The notes: generated from the letters alone by a model not told the origin. Counted from the stretch's first letter, positions 17,278-26,041 are shown. The stretch: DNA of 55,348 nt from JBKEDS01 sp047975545 (GCA_047975545.1 JBKEDS010000059.1:1-55348); one strand, 5' to 3'. A program made the numbers and translations.

Positions 17278-19110
17278 ATGGCTGAAAATCAAAACCCCGC
17301 AGAGGTTGAAACAACCGAAGCAGTAAAAGTAGAAGCTCCGGTAATTTCCGAAGCTAAAGCAAATCCCGAAAAATTCCTTAAAGAGTTCAACTGGCACAAC
17401 TACCAAGAAGGTATCGACGAGGTTGACGAAAAACAACTACAGGAATTCGAAAAATTAGTAGCCGAAAACTTTGTGGACACTTTGGACGACGAAGTTGTGG
17501 AAGGTACCGTAATACACATTACCGACCGCGATGCCATTATAGACATCAACGCTAAATCCGAAGGCGTAATTTCCCTAAACGAGTTTCGCTACAACCCACA
17601 CCTAAAAGTGGGCGATAAAGTAGAAGTATTAATTGATGTTCGCGAGGACGCAACAGGCCAATTGGTATTGTCGCACCGTAAAGCCCGTGTAATCAAGGCT
17701 TGGGATCGTGTAATAAAAGCCAACGAAACCGGCGAAATAGTAAACGGTTTTGTTAAATGCCGTACAAAAGGCGGTATGATTGTAGATGTGTTCGGTATCG
17801 AAGCATTCTTGCCAGGCTCGCAAATCGATGTTAAGCCTATTCGCGATTACGACCAATACGTAAACAAAACCATGGAGTTTAAAGTGGTTAAAATAAACCA
17901 CGAGTTTAAAAACGTTGTAGTATCGCACAAAGCGCTTATCGAAGCCGATATCGAGGAACAGAAAAAAGAAATTATCGGTCAGTTGGAAAAAGGCCAAGTA
18001 CTCGAAGGTGTGGTTAAAAACATTACCTCTTACGGGGTGTTTATCGACCTTGGCGGTGTGGATGGCTTAATCCACATTACCGATTTATCTTGGTCAAGAA
18101 TAAACCACCCGAACGAAATCGTGGAGCTGGACCAAAAACTTAACGTGGTAATCCTTGATTTCGATGAGGACAAATCAAGAATCCAATTAGGCTTAAAACA
18201 ATTAAGCAAGCACCCATGGGAAGCCTTGGCCGACGATGTTAAGGTGGGCGATAAAGTAAAAGGTAAAGTCGTGGTTATTGCCGATTATGGCGCCTTTATT
18301 GAAGTAGCCGATGGCGTGGAAGGTTTAATCCACGTGTCCGAAATGTCTTGGTCTACGCACTTGCGCTCGGCCCAGGATTTCGTAAAAGTTGGCGACGAGG
18401 TAGAAGCGGTTATCCTAACCTTGGACAGGGAAGAACGCAAAATGTCCTTGGGCATTAAGCAATTAACACCAGACCCATGGACCGATATTACCGCCAAATA
18501 CCCACTTGGCTCTAAGCACACCGGAACCGTGCGCAACTTTACAAACTTTGGTGTTTTTGTTGAATTGGAAGAAGGTATCGACGGGCTAATTTACATTTCC
18601 GACCTGTCTTGGACCAAGAAAATCAAGCACCCAAGCGAGTTTTGCGCAGCAGGCGACAAGTTGGACGTTATCGTGTTGGAATTGGATGTTGAGGGCCGAA
18701 AACTAAGTTTGGGTCACAAACAAACAACCGAAAACCCTTGGGATAAATACGAAACCGAATTTGCTTTGGAAACCGTTCATTCCGGAACCATTTCCGAAAT
18801 AGTAGACAAAGGCGCAACCGTAGAGTTTAACGACGATATCGTGGCCTTTATCCCATCGCGCCATCTTGAAAAAGAAGACGGAAACAAACTTAAAAAAGGC
18901 GAAACTGCCGAGTTTAAAGTTATAGAGTTCAATAAAGAATTTAAGCGTGTAGTAGCATCTCACACTGCTATTTTTAAAGCAGAAGAAATCGCTAACGTAA
19001 AAGCGGCCGCCAGAAAAGCTGCCGAGCAAGCTGCCGAGGCAAAACCAACATTGGGCGATGCCAACGAAGCATTACAAGCACTTAAAGACAAGTTGGACGG
19101 GAAAAAATAA
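17278..19110 (+). CDS. rpsA: 30S ribosomal protein S1
   Basis: S1 binds mRNA on the small ribosomal subunit and supports initiation on structured messages. The 610 aa contain six S1/OB domains. The clearest are GQVLEGVVKNITSYGVFIDL, GDKVKGKVVVIADYGAFIEV and GSKHTGTVRNFTNFGVFVEL, each followed by a DGLIHI-x-D/E-LSW type block. An acidic N-terminal extension and an Ala/Lys-rich tail (KAAARKAAEQAAEAKP) flank them, as in Bacteroidota S1. The gene is monocistronic: it has its own promoter upstream and a strong terminator after the stop. Confidence 0.97.
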   Translation: MAENQNPAEVETTEAVKVEAPVISEAKANPEKFLKEFNWHNYQEGIDEVDEKQLQEFEKLVAENFVDTLDDEVVEGTVIHITDRDAIIDINAKSEGVISLNEFRYNPHLKVGDKVEVLIDVREDATGQLVLSHRKARVIKAWDRVIKANETGEIVNGFVKCRTKGGMIVDVFGIEAFLPGSQIDVKPIRDYDQYVNKTMEFKVVKINHEFKNVVVSHKALIEADIEEQKKEIIGQLEKGQVLEGVVKNITSYGVFIDLGGVDGLIHITDLSWSRINHPNEIVELDQKLNVVILDFDEDKSRIQLGLKQLSKHPWEALADDVKVGDKVKGKVVVIADYGAFIEVADGVEGLIHVSEMSWSTHLRSAQDFVKVGDEVEAVILTLDREERKMSLGIKQLTPDPWTDITAKYPLGSKHTGTVRNFTNFGVFVELEEGIDGLIYISDLSWTKKIKHPSEFCAAGDKLDVIVLELDVEGRKLSLGHKQTTENPWDKYETEFALETVHSGTISEIVDKGATVEFNDDIVAFIPSRHLEKEDGNKLKKGETAEFKVIEFNKEFKRVVASHTAIFKAEEIANVKAAARKAAEQAAEAKPTLGDANEALQALKDKLDGKK

Positions 19111-19131
19111 TTTTCCCAAAAAATTAGTACC

Positions 19132-19163
19132 AAAAGCCCCGCAGTAATGTGGGGCTTTTGTTT
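19132..19163 (+). terminator. Terminator of rpsA
   Basis: AAAAGCCCC (19132-19140) pairs with GGGGCTTTT (19151-19159) and is followed by GTTTT. The rest of the spacer to 19403 shows no gene. Confidence 0.9.
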
Positions 19164-19403
19164 TATGGGCAAGTTTTGGCGGTTTCTTGTTTTTTTACAC
19201 GAATAAATTTAGGTTAAACATTTGGTTTTTACATTTTTATGGCGCTTAGTAAAATAACCAAAAGCCTACAGGCCTATGTTTTTATTCATGTCCTTTTGTG
19301 GAGGTCTTTATCTTGGCTTTGCTAAAGCCCTTAATGAGGGTTTCATGATGACATTTTTAAAACCGTTCGATGTTTAATAGAATTAACACAATCTTTTATA
19401 ACC

Positions 19404-20726
19404 ATGATAAGAACATCGAATATTTTAAAATGTAAATGGTTGGCCATTTTTCTTGTGTGTGCCGGTCTTTTTTCCTGCGATAGCGATGGCGGCGAAACCC
19501 AGGGCAATGCAACCCTGTATTCCCCAACCGTAGAACCAAAGGGGAGTTTGTCCATTAATGCAAAGGCTATGTTTAATGTAGAGGTTAACGGGGTTCCCGA
19601 TAGTCTTTCCCTTACTTACGTATGGACGCTTAAAGAGTCCAGATGTACTTTTATGGTCGAAAGCGAGCATTTGGGTTCCCAGGCCGAGACAAATATACCA
19701 TCAATAGAAGTAAGGGGAACCTCGGAAGGCGACGAAACCATTGAGGTCGTGGTTCACGATAAAGACACCTATAGGGTATTGGCTAGGGCAGAATTACCGT
19801 TCAAGGTTGTGCCTTCAACGGGTCTTTCAAACTGTTTTGATAACGAACCCATTTTGTTTTATCGAAACAATTTTAAAGACACCCCTGCCGTATACGCCAT
19901 GGGTTTGGAATCCGATTACTTCAAAATATCCACCCCTCCAAAAGGCTGGTATAGCGATATTTCTCCCGATGGTAATTGGTTTTTAAGAAACGTGGTATGC
20001 GAAAACCAATACTGTCTTTGGTTGGAAAGTTGCGATGGTTCCGAATCGCGGATTATAGCCCAATGGCCAAGAATACAATATCCAGTATTCAGTGCCGATG
20101 GCAAGTCGGTTTATTCCACCCGTTATACCACTTACACGATTGATGGTAAGGAGCGGCATGCCGAAGAAATCGTAAAAACAGATATAGCTTCTGGAAACGA
20201 GGAGTTCTTAACCAACGAGAATATATATTTCGGCCATCTTGCCACATCCCCAGACGGCAAATGGCTCGCTTTTATACATTCTCAGGAAACGTGGAATTCA
20301 AATGGGAGTTATACGGGAAGTATTAAACATTTGGGAGTAATGCCCAACAATGGAGGTCCAATACGGTTTTTAAGCCCTATTGAAGGCGGTAATAGTATAG
20401 GGGGATTAGATTGGTCGCCAGACTCCAAAGATATTATTTACTATTTCAATGATGAAAATACCGCCGAAGGGGCGCCTAAAGAGGGTATATATAGAGTTTA
20501 TATAGATGGAGGTGGAGCCCCGGAATTTATCTATCATAACCCTAAGTCTGGCAATAGGGGTAAATTGGGCTATTATGCAAATGGTACCCGAATAGCCTTT
20601 CAAAGCCAACCAATACAAGGCGGCACCCAATTTGATATTTGGAGCGTAGATGCCAACGGAAATGACTTAAAGCGCCTAACCGACCATCAGTACAATGTGT
20701 TTTTTAGTTTTATTTGGGAGCCTTAA
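19404..20726 (+). CDS. Lipoprotein with WD40-like (PD40/TolB-type) beta-propeller
   Basis: The 440-aa secreted protein has a lipobox at FLVCAGLFSCDS (Cys about 25). The N-terminal part (about 40-130) looks Ig/PKD-like, with SLTYVWTLKES. From about residue 180, repeated PD40-type strands appear: DISPDGNWFL, PVFSADGKSVYST, ATSPDGKWLAFI, LDWSPDSKDIIYY, YYANGTRIAFQS and WSVDANGNDLKRLT. This is the pattern of TolB-like propellers, which usually bind proteins or glycans. It stands alone between two terminators. No enzymatic motif is visible and its ligand is unknown. Confidence 0.8.
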   Translation: MIRTSNILKCKWLAIFLVCAGLFSCDSDGGETQGNATLYSPTVEPKGSLSINAKAMFNVEVNGVPDSLSLTYVWTLKESRCTFMVESEHLGSQAETNIPSIEVRGTSEGDETIEVVVHDKDTYRVLARAELPFKVVPSTGLSNCFDNEPILFYRNNFKDTPAVYAMGLESDYFKISTPPKGWYSDISPDGNWFLRNVVCENQYCLWLESCDGSESRIIAQWPRIQYPVFSADGKSVYSTRYTTYTIDGKERHAEEIVKTDIASGNEEFLTNENIYFGHLATSPDGKWLAFIHSQETWNSNGSYTGSIKHLGVMPNNGGPIRFLSPIEGGNSIGGLDWSPDSKDIIYYFNDENTAEGAPKEGIYRVYIDGGGAPEFIYHNPKSGNRGKLGYYANGTRIAFQSQPIQGGTQFDIWSVDANGNDLKRLTDHQYNVFFSFIWEP

Positions 20727-20777
20727 AATAATTACAACCAACCATGTTTAAGGATAAAATTCCTTAAATTAACCCCG

Positions 20778-20808
20778 AAGCCCTGTAGAAATACAGGGCT
20801 TTTGTGTT
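20778..20808 (+). terminator. Terminator of the propeller lipoprotein gene
   Basis: AAGCCCTGTA (20778-20787), loop GAAA, TACAGGGCTT (20792-20801), then TTGTGTTT. The 10-bp stem is perfect. Confidence 0.9.
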
Positions 20809-20965
20809 TGGTAAACACTAAAAATACACATTGTTAAGATTTAATCACACGGCCGAATATTAACCGGGTGTTCCATGCCGCACTAAATTTTACGGAGTAT
20901 AAAAATAAATTTGCACGCGAAAACTTTATTGTAAACAGGGAACGGCCATTTTAAAATTTTTACAT

Positions 20966-20973
20966 TACCTTTG
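20966..20973 (+). promoter_or_regulatory. Promoter -7 element of pyrR-pyrB
   Basis: TACCTTTG lies 25 nt before the pyrR ATG at 20999, giving a leader of only about 20 nt. No PyrR-type anti-antiterminator or attenuator hairpin was seen between it and the start. Confidence 0.6.
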
Positions 20974-20998
20974 CTTACCAAACACGTTTGGATACTAT

Positions 20999-21538
20999 AT
21001 GAGTCAAAAAGTTTTACTTAACGCAAAAGAGGTAAACATCATACTTCACCGATTGGCTTGTCAACTTATTGAAAAACACCACGATTTTTCCAACACCGTT
21101 TTAATAGGCCTCCAGCCGCGCGGCATATATTTGGCGCAGCGCATGGCAAAAATATTAAGTACCGATTATAAGGTTAAAAACATCCTGTTGGGGCAGTTGG
21201 ACATTACGTTTTTTAGGGACGATTTTCGCAGGAGCCACAAGCCGTTGGAAGCCAATTCAACAAAAATAGATTTTTTGGTAGAAGGCAAAAACGTCGTGTT
21301 TATAGACGATGTTTTGTATACCGGAAGAAGCATTCGTGCAGCCCTAACCGCCATACAATCGTTCGGCAGGCCCAACGAAATAGAACTTTTAACCCTGATA
21401 GACCGACGCTTTAGCCGCCATTTGCCCATACAGCCCGATTATAAAGGCCGCCAGGTAGATGTTATAAACAACGAAAAAGTAAAAGTAAACTGGGTAGAAA
21501 ACGAGGGCGAAGACTCCGTTTACCTTATAGAACAATAA
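20999..21538 (+). CDS. pyrR: PyrR-type phosphoribosyltransferase / pyrimidine regulator
   Basis: This belongs to the type I phosphoribosyltransferase fold. PyrR proteins bind UMP/PRPP, may regulate pyr mRNA and may have uracil phosphoribosyltransferase activity. The PRPP loop is VVFIDDVLYTGRS (about residues 97-109). GLQPRGIYLAQRM near the N-terminus and LLTLIDRRFSRHLPIQPDYKG near the C-terminus are typical PyrR. The 179-aa length is standard. pyrB follows after 71 nt on the same strand, supporting a pyrimidine role. RNA-binding regulation is not proven here, because no attenuator is visible. Confidence 0.92.
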   Translation: MSQKVLLNAKEVNIILHRLACQLIEKHHDFSNTVLIGLQPRGIYLAQRMAKILSTDYKVKNILLGQLDITFFRDDFRRSHKPLEANSTKIDFLVEGKNVVFIDDVLYTGRSIRAALTAIQSFGRPNEIELLTLIDRRFSRHLPIQPDYKGRQVDVINNEKVKVNWVENEGEDSVYLIEQ

Positions 21539-21609
21539 GCAAAAGTTTATGTTTTACGCCCCCATAAAACCCATAAACAAATAACCGCATAACCTAATAA
21601 ACTAAAAAA

Positions 21610-22536
21610 ATGAGCGAACTAAGTGTAAATCACTTATTAGGAATCAAGTATCTTAATAAACAAGATATACAACTTATTTTTGAAACAGCCGATCATTTTA
21701 AAGAAATCATTAACAGGCCGATAAAAAAAGTACCGTCGTTGCGCGATATAACCATAGCCAATTTGTTTTTTGAAAACTCCACCCGGACCAAGCTATCGTT
21801 CGAGTTGGCCGAAAAACGGCTTTCGGCCGATGTGCTTAACTTTTCATCATCGCAATCGTCGGTAAAAAAAGGCGAAACCCTAATCGATACGGTAAACAAT
21901 ATTTTATCGATGAAAGTCGATATGGTAGTTATGCGCCACCCCAATCCCGGGGCGGGCTTGTTTTTATCAAAGCACGTAAACGCCAGTATTGTTAATGCGG
22001 GCGACGGGGCGCACGAACACCCCACACAAGCACTGTTGGATTCGTACTCCATAAGGGAACGCTTAGGTGGTGTTGGCGGTAAAAAAGTGGTTATCGTGGG
22101 CGATATCCTGCACAGTAGGGTAGCGCTTTCAAATATTTTTGCTTTGCAATTGCAAGGTGCCGAGGTTATGGTTTGCGGGCCCAAAACCCTAATACCAAAA
22201 TATATAGATAAATTGGGCGTTAAGGTAGAAACCAACTTGGTAAAAGCCTTAAATTGGTGCGATGTGGCCAATATGCTAAGGGTGCAAAACGAACGTATGG
22301 ATATTAGCTATTTTCCATCAACCCGGGAGTATACCCAGCAATTTGGCGTAGATAAAGCCCTGTTGGACAGCTTAAATAAGGATATAGTAATTATGCACCC
22401 CGGCCCCATAAACCGGGGCGTGGAAATTACCAGCGATGTGGCCGACTCCAAGCAATCCATCATACTCGACCAAGTGCAAAACGGCGTGGCGGTACGGATG
22501 GCGGTTATTTACTTGTTGGCTTCAAAAATTAAATAA
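21610..22536 (+). CDS. pyrB: Aspartate carbamoyltransferase catalytic subunit
   Basis: It condenses carbamoyl phosphate with aspartate, the committed step of pyrimidine synthesis. Diagnostic blocks in 308 aa are FFENSTRTKLSFE (carbamoyl-phosphate site), SSVKKGETLIDT, AGDGAHEHPTQALLD, GDILHSRVALSN and IMHPGPINRGVE. No pyrI-like regulatory subunit is adjacent. It is downstream of pyrR and only 9 nt upstream of a small STAS-like gene. Confidence 0.97.
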   Translation: MSELSVNHLLGIKYLNKQDIQLIFETADHFKEIINRPIKKVPSLRDITIANLFFENSTRTKLSFELAEKRLSADVLNFSSSQSSVKKGETLIDTVNNILSMKVDMVVMRHPNPGAGLFLSKHVNASIVNAGDGAHEHPTQALLDSYSIRERLGGVGGKKVVIVGDILHSRVALSNIFALQLQGAEVMVCGPKTLIPKYIDKLGVKVETNLVKALNWCDVANMLRVQNERMDISYFPSTREYTQQFGVDKALLDSLNKDIVIMHPGPINRGVEITSDVADSKQSIILDQVQNGVAVRMAVIYLLASKIK

Positions 22537-22545
22537 GGCAATATT

Positions 22546-22878
22546 ATGATTATAGATCAAAACGAAAATATTTCAATCATAACCCAAGAAAAAGCAGCGG
22601 TTTCAGAACTAATAAAAAAAATAGAAGCCATTTATCCCAAGTTTAAAAACAACAATATTGTTGTAGTGCTTAATACGCTAAAAACCTTGGGCGTTGAAGA
22701 TGTTTTGGGGTTTTTACAGCTTTCCAACAAGCACCGTGCCTCCAATTTTTCGTTCGTAATCGTTACCGATAAAATTAATATGGACGATGTTCCCGATGAA
22801 ATAATAGTAGTGCCAACCCAACAGGAAGCCTTCGATATTATCGAAATGGAAGAAATGGAGCGCGATTTAGGACTATAA
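22546..22878 (+). CDS. Small STAS-like protein between pyrB and rnz
   Basis: The 110-aa soluble protein has alternating strands and helices: NIVVVLNTLK, VEDVLGFLQLSNKHRA, SFVIVTD and DEIIVVPTQQEAFDIIEMEEMERDLGL. The spacing and the closing VPTQQEAFDIIEMEE segment recall STAS/SpoIIAA anti-anti-sigma folds. The conserved serine of true antagonists is not evident in the expected place. The 9-nt gap to pyrB implies translation from the same mRNA. Function is not assigned; the STAS resemblance is by eye. Confidence 0.6.
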   Translation: MIIDQNENISIITQEKAAVSELIKKIEAIYPKFKNNNIVVVLNTLKTLGVEDVLGFLQLSNKHRASNFSFVIVTDKINMDDVPDEIIVVPTQQEAFDIIEMEEMERDLGL

Positions 22879-23022
22879 AAGCCCATAATGGGCATTTTAC
22901 AAGGCAAAATTCGATATCCACCGAAATAATTAAATAACTGAACCATAGGTTCTTGGTAAAATTTAAATAAATAAAAACTAACAGGATTTTTTTTCAATAA
23001 GAAAAAATAAAAATAAAACAGC

Positions 23023-23928
23023 ATGAAGCTCACCATTTTAGGATGTTACAGTGCCACCCCAAGAGCTTTAACAAATACCACTTCGCAAGTTTTAGAAATA
23101 GCCAACCACATGTTTTTAATCGATTGTGGCGAGGGTACGCAAGTGCAGTTGCGCAAGCAAAAAATAAAATTCAACAACATTAAGCATATTTTTATATCGC
23201 ATTTGCACGGCGACCATTTTTTTGGTCTGGTCGGGCTTATTTCAACATTTAGACTGCTAAACCGCGAAACCGATTTGCACGTACACGGCCCAAAGGGCAT
23301 AAAGGAAGCCATAACGCTACAATTAAAATTGGCCGACTCGTGGACCAACTACAACCTCTATTTTCACGAGCTGGAATCAAAAAAATCCGAGTTGGTTTTT
23401 GAGGACGATACCGTTTCGGTGCACACCATTCCCCTGGACCATCGCATATACACCAACGGTTATTTGTTCAAGGAAAAAGAAGGCCTTAGAAAACTAAATA
23501 TAGGCTTGGTGGAAGATGCCCATATAAACGTAGCCTATTACCGAAAACTAACCCAAGGCCACGACGTGCTTAACGAACAAGGCGAACTAATAAAAAACGA
23601 AACCGTTACAAGGCCTGGGCCAAAACCCAAAAGTTACGCCTTTTGTAGCGATACCGCATATAAAGAGGATATTGTACCGTTAATTAAAAACGTAGATGTG
23701 CTGTACCACGAATCGACCTTTTTGGAAAAAAATGCCGATTTGGCACCCAAAACAAAGCATGCCACCGCAAAACAAGCGGCAACCATAGCCAAACAAGCCC
23801 ATGCGGGTACTTTAATCCTTGGGCATTATTCCACAAGGTACACAAGCCTTGAGCTATTTAAAACCGAAGCCCAAACCGTTTTTAACGCCGTAGAGTTAAG
23901 CAACGACGGTAAAGTGTTTACTTTTTAA
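23023..23928 (+). CDS. rnz: Ribonuclease Z
   Basis: This zinc endonuclease of the metallo-beta-lactamase fold trims tRNA 3' ends. The 301-aa protein has the metal motif HLHGDHFFGL (about 62-71), an N-terminal glycine-rich strand (LTILGCYSATP), FCSDTAYKED with a metal aspartate, YHESTF, and the C-terminal HATAKQAATIAKQA and LILGHYSTRY blocks, all characteristic of RNase Z. The start at ATG 23023 gives a standard N-terminus. The 144-nt spacer before it is AT-rich and shows no clear promoter. pdxH follows after 17 nt. Confidence 0.96.
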   Translation: MKLTILGCYSATPRALTNTTSQVLEIANHMFLIDCGEGTQVQLRKQKIKFNNIKHIFISHLHGDHFFGLVGLISTFRLLNRETDLHVHGPKGIKEAITLQLKLADSWTNYNLYFHELESKKSELVFEDDTVSVHTIPLDHRIYTNGYLFKEKEGLRKLNIGLVEDAHINVAYYRKLTQGHDVLNEQGELIKNETVTRPGPKPKSYAFCSDTAYKEDIVPLIKNVDVLYHESTFLEKNADLAPKTKHATAKQAATIAKQAHAGTLILGHYSTRYTSLELFKTEAQTVFNAVELSNDGKVFTF

Positions 23929-23945
23929 TCGATTTAACTGCAACT

Positions 23946-24593
23946 ATGAACACCGATCTTGGAAATTACAGAAGGTCCTACGAAAAAGGCGAACTTTTAT
24001 TAAACAACGTTCCCGAAAATCCATTGGAATTGTTCCAAAAGTGGTTTTTTGAAGTCGATAAATTTTTTACCGAAGACGAAACCAATGCCATGACCGTTTC
24101 AACAATAGGTCTGGACGGTTTTCCCAAGAACAGGGTGGTGCTTTTAAAGCGTTACACCCACGAAGGCTTTATTTTTTACACCAACTACAATAGCGAAAAG
24201 GGGAAAGCCATCCAGCATAATCCTAATGTTTGCCTATCCTTTTTTTGGGCAGGGGCAGAGCGCCAAGTAATTATTAAAGGACAAGCCGAAAAAATTGCCG
24301 AGAATTTAAGCGATGGCTATTTCGAGTCCCGACCGCGGGGCAGCCAACTGGGGGCTTGGGCATCTAACCAAAGCGAAGCCGTTCCTAACCGTGAATACTT
24401 GGAACAAAAATTAACCGAATTTGAAACAAAGTTTAATGGCAAGGAAATTGAGCGGCCATTACACTGGGGCGGTTATTTGGTAAAACCCGTAGAAATAGAA
24501 TTTTGGCAAGGCAGGGCCAACAGGCTACACGATAGAATTCGGTATAAGTTACAAGATGATTATAATTGGCAAATAAATCGATTATCACCATAA
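23946..24593 (+). CDS. pdxH: Pyridoxamine 5'-phosphate oxidase
   Basis: This FMN enzyme makes pyridoxal 5'-phosphate from PNP or PMP. The 215-aa sequence shows MTVSTIGLDGFPKNRVVLLK, FIFYTNYNSEKGKAI, CLSFFWAGAERQVIIKGQAEK, SRPRGSQLGAWASNQS and the C-terminal signature EFWQGRANRLHDRIRY, which is diagnostic of PdxH. It probably shares a transcript with rnz. The only odd feature is a perfect 13-bp inverted repeat starting at its stop codon. Confidence 0.97.
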   Translation: MNTDLGNYRRSYEKGELLLNNVPENPLELFQKWFFEVDKFFTEDETNAMTVSTIGLDGFPKNRVVLLKRYTHEGFIFYTNYNSEKGKAIQHNPNVCLSFFWAGAERQVIIKGQAEKIAENLSDGYFESRPRGSQLGAWASNQSEAVPNREYLEQKLTEFETKFNGKEIERPLHWGGYLVKPVEIEFWQGRANRLHDRIRYKLQDDYNWQINRLSP

Positions 24594-24647
24594 TTTAATC
24601 GATAAAGAGTTTGTTTGTTTTTTTTGAATTAAATTTTATCGATTAAA
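24594..24647. repeat. 13-bp perfect inverted repeat after pdxH
   Basis: TTTAATCGATAAA (24594-24606) and TTTATCGATTAAA (24635-24647) can form a stem around a 28-nt T-rich loop directly after the pdxH stop. It lacks a GC core and a trailing T-tract. A related TTTTTAATCGATTTAA occurs just before pdxH at about 23923. Confidence 0.5.
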
Positions 24648-24760
24648 AGCAATAAACTAAGATGAAATAATAGTTTTAAATTCATTTTAACATTTTATTA
24701 ACACATTGTTTTTTATTTAGGCAGTAAATTTAGGTACCCAATCCAAAAAATCTACCAAAA

Positions 24761-25255
24761 ATGAAAACAATTGCCTACCTATTTGTTGTGGCAGCATTGC
24801 CCCTAATGTTTTTTTCTTGTTCTTCCGAAAGTATTGACGACGCTGTAAACAACACAGAACTAAACCTAAGCGCTCCCGAAGAAAAAGCTATCGAAAAAGA
24901 AATTCTTGTTTTAATTAATACTTACAGGCAAGACTTAGGCTTAAATTCCCTATCAGACTTGGAAATAGTGCGCTCCGTAGCTTTTTCGCATACCGATTAT
25001 ATGGTGAAGACCAACGACGTATCGCATGCCAACTTCCATAAAAGAAGCGAATACCTTATGGAAAATGCCAGTGCCGATAAAGTTTCCGAAAATGTTGCCT
25101 ACGGCTATACCTCGGCCGAAACCGTTGTAAAGGCTTGGATAGCCAGCGAAGGCCATAAGGCAAACATTGTTGGCGATTATACCGACTTTGGCCTGTCGGC
25201 CGAACAAGACGTAAACGGCAAATGGTACTTTACCAATATTTTTATAAAAAAATAG
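24761..25255 (+). CDS. CAP/SCP-domain lipoprotein
   Basis: The 164-aa protein has a lipoprotein signal (VVAALPLMFFSCSSES, Cys near 20). A CAP (SCP/PR1-like) domain occupies about 45-160: EILVLINTYRQDLGLNSL, then AFSHTDYMVKTNDVSHANF (His pair), SENVAYGY, AWIASEGHKANI (Glu/His) and the closing KWYFTNIFIKK. These His/Glu positions make up the usual CAP cavity. Bacterial members are secreted and of mostly unknown activity. It is followed by a hairpin and a palindromic repeat element. Confidence 0.88.
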   Translation: MKTIAYLFVVAALPLMFFSCSSESIDDAVNNTELNLSAPEEKAIEKEILVLINTYRQDLGLNSLSDLEIVRSVAFSHTDYMVKTNDVSHANFHKRSEYLMENASADKVSENVAYGYTSAETVVKAWIASEGHKANIVGDYTDFGLSAEQDVNGKWYFTNIFIKK

Positions 25256-25310
25256 GAGTTGCCGTAAGCAAAAAATTTGGTTAATTGTTTATATTTACCC
25301 ATAAGATGAC

Positions 25311-25353
25311 TTGTTTTCAGGTGGTTGAGCTTGTTTAAACCACCTGAAAACAA
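25311..25353. repeat. Perfect 16-bp hairpin after the CAP gene
   Basis: TTGTTTTCAGGTGGTT (25311-25326) and AACCACCTGAAAACAA (25338-25353) pair fully around an 11-nt loop. No T-run follows in the present sequence. It may be the CAP gene's terminator, now abutting the inserted repeat element whose flanking copy begins at 25349. Confidence 0.6.
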
Positions 25354-25487
25354 TAGTGTTATGTCAACTCTGAAATTTTAATATAGAGATTGCTTCGTCG
25401 TCGTGCCTCCTTCTCGCAATGACGTCATTGCGACGACAACGGAGGAAGCAATCCCATCCGTCAATTTTAATTTGACATAACAATAGT
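25349..25487. repeat. Palindromic MITE-like repeat element with short flanking direct repeats
   Basis: AACAATAGT occurs at both ends (25349-25357 and 25479-25487). Inside lie terminal inverted repeats GTTATGTCAA (25358-25367) and TTGACATAAC (25472-25481). The core has inverted arms GATTGCTTC and GAAGCAATC around a central GCAATGACGTCATTGC palindrome. There is no coding capacity. The layout is that of a non-autonomous inserted element. The core words (GTCATTGCGA, GAAGCAATC) are of a type commonly seen in dispersed intergenic repeats of Bacteroidota. Confidence 0.65.
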
Positions 25488-25514
25488 CGTAAAAACCCAA
25501 TATAAACAAGCCCA

Positions 25515-25994
25515 ATGAAGCAACTAATACTAATAAGGCATGCCAAATCCTCATGGGAGTTTAATGTTATAGACCACGAACGCCCTTTAAACGAAAAGGG
25601 TATTAACGATGCCCATTTAATATCCAATCATTTAAACAAAATAAATCCGGACAAAATTTTATGCAGCGATGCCAAGCGCACCAAGCAAACAGCCGATATT
25701 TTTACGGCCAATTTAAAGTTAAGCCCCAATATTTTTGCCCTAAACCATAAACTTTACGATTTTTCGGGCGAGTTGCTAACGGACACCATTAAAGCATGCC
25801 CCGATAATATTAACACCTTAATGGTTTTTGGGCATAACCACGCCGTTACGTTTTTTGTAAATACTTACGGTTCGGTTTTTATCGATAATGTTCCTACTTG
25901 TGGCGTTATAGTTATCAATTTCGAAATTAATAGTTGGAGCCAATTAAAAAAAGGCATAACAAGCAAAGCACTTTTTCCAAAAGATTTGAGGTGA
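25515..25994 (+). CDS. SixA-type histidine phosphatase
   Basis: The 159-aa member of the histidine phosphatase superfamily has a phospho-accepting RHAKS motif (LILIRHAKSSWEF, His about 9), SDAKRTKQTADIF with the second Arg, and GHNHAVTFF with the second catalytic His (VFGHNHA). The short length and RHAKSSW start are typical of SixA-like phosphohistidine phosphatases. Here it directly precedes ppk1 and ppx, whose chemistry includes a phosphohistidine intermediate. A functional link is only suggestive, because ppk1 has its own promoter. Confidence 0.88.
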   Translation: MKQLILIRHAKSSWEFNVIDHERPLNEKGINDAHLISNHLNKINPDKILCSDAKRTKQTADIFTANLKLSPNIFALNHKLYDFSGELLTDTIKACPDNINTLMVFGHNHAVTFFVNTYGSVFIDNVPTCGVIVINFEINSWSQLKKGITSKALFPKDLR

Positions 25995-26041
25995 AATAGG
26001 TATAACTTTAAATTGAAGCCCAAAAGTTTAAACCAAATAAA

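Noticed and set aside
20999..21538. PyrR attenuator upstream of pyrR or pyrB
   Set aside because: The leader is about 20 nt, and the 71-nt pyrR-pyrB gap shows no hairpin with a T-tract.
25349..25487. CRISPR repeat
   Set aside because: It is a single palindromic unit with no spacer-repeat periodicity and no cas genes.
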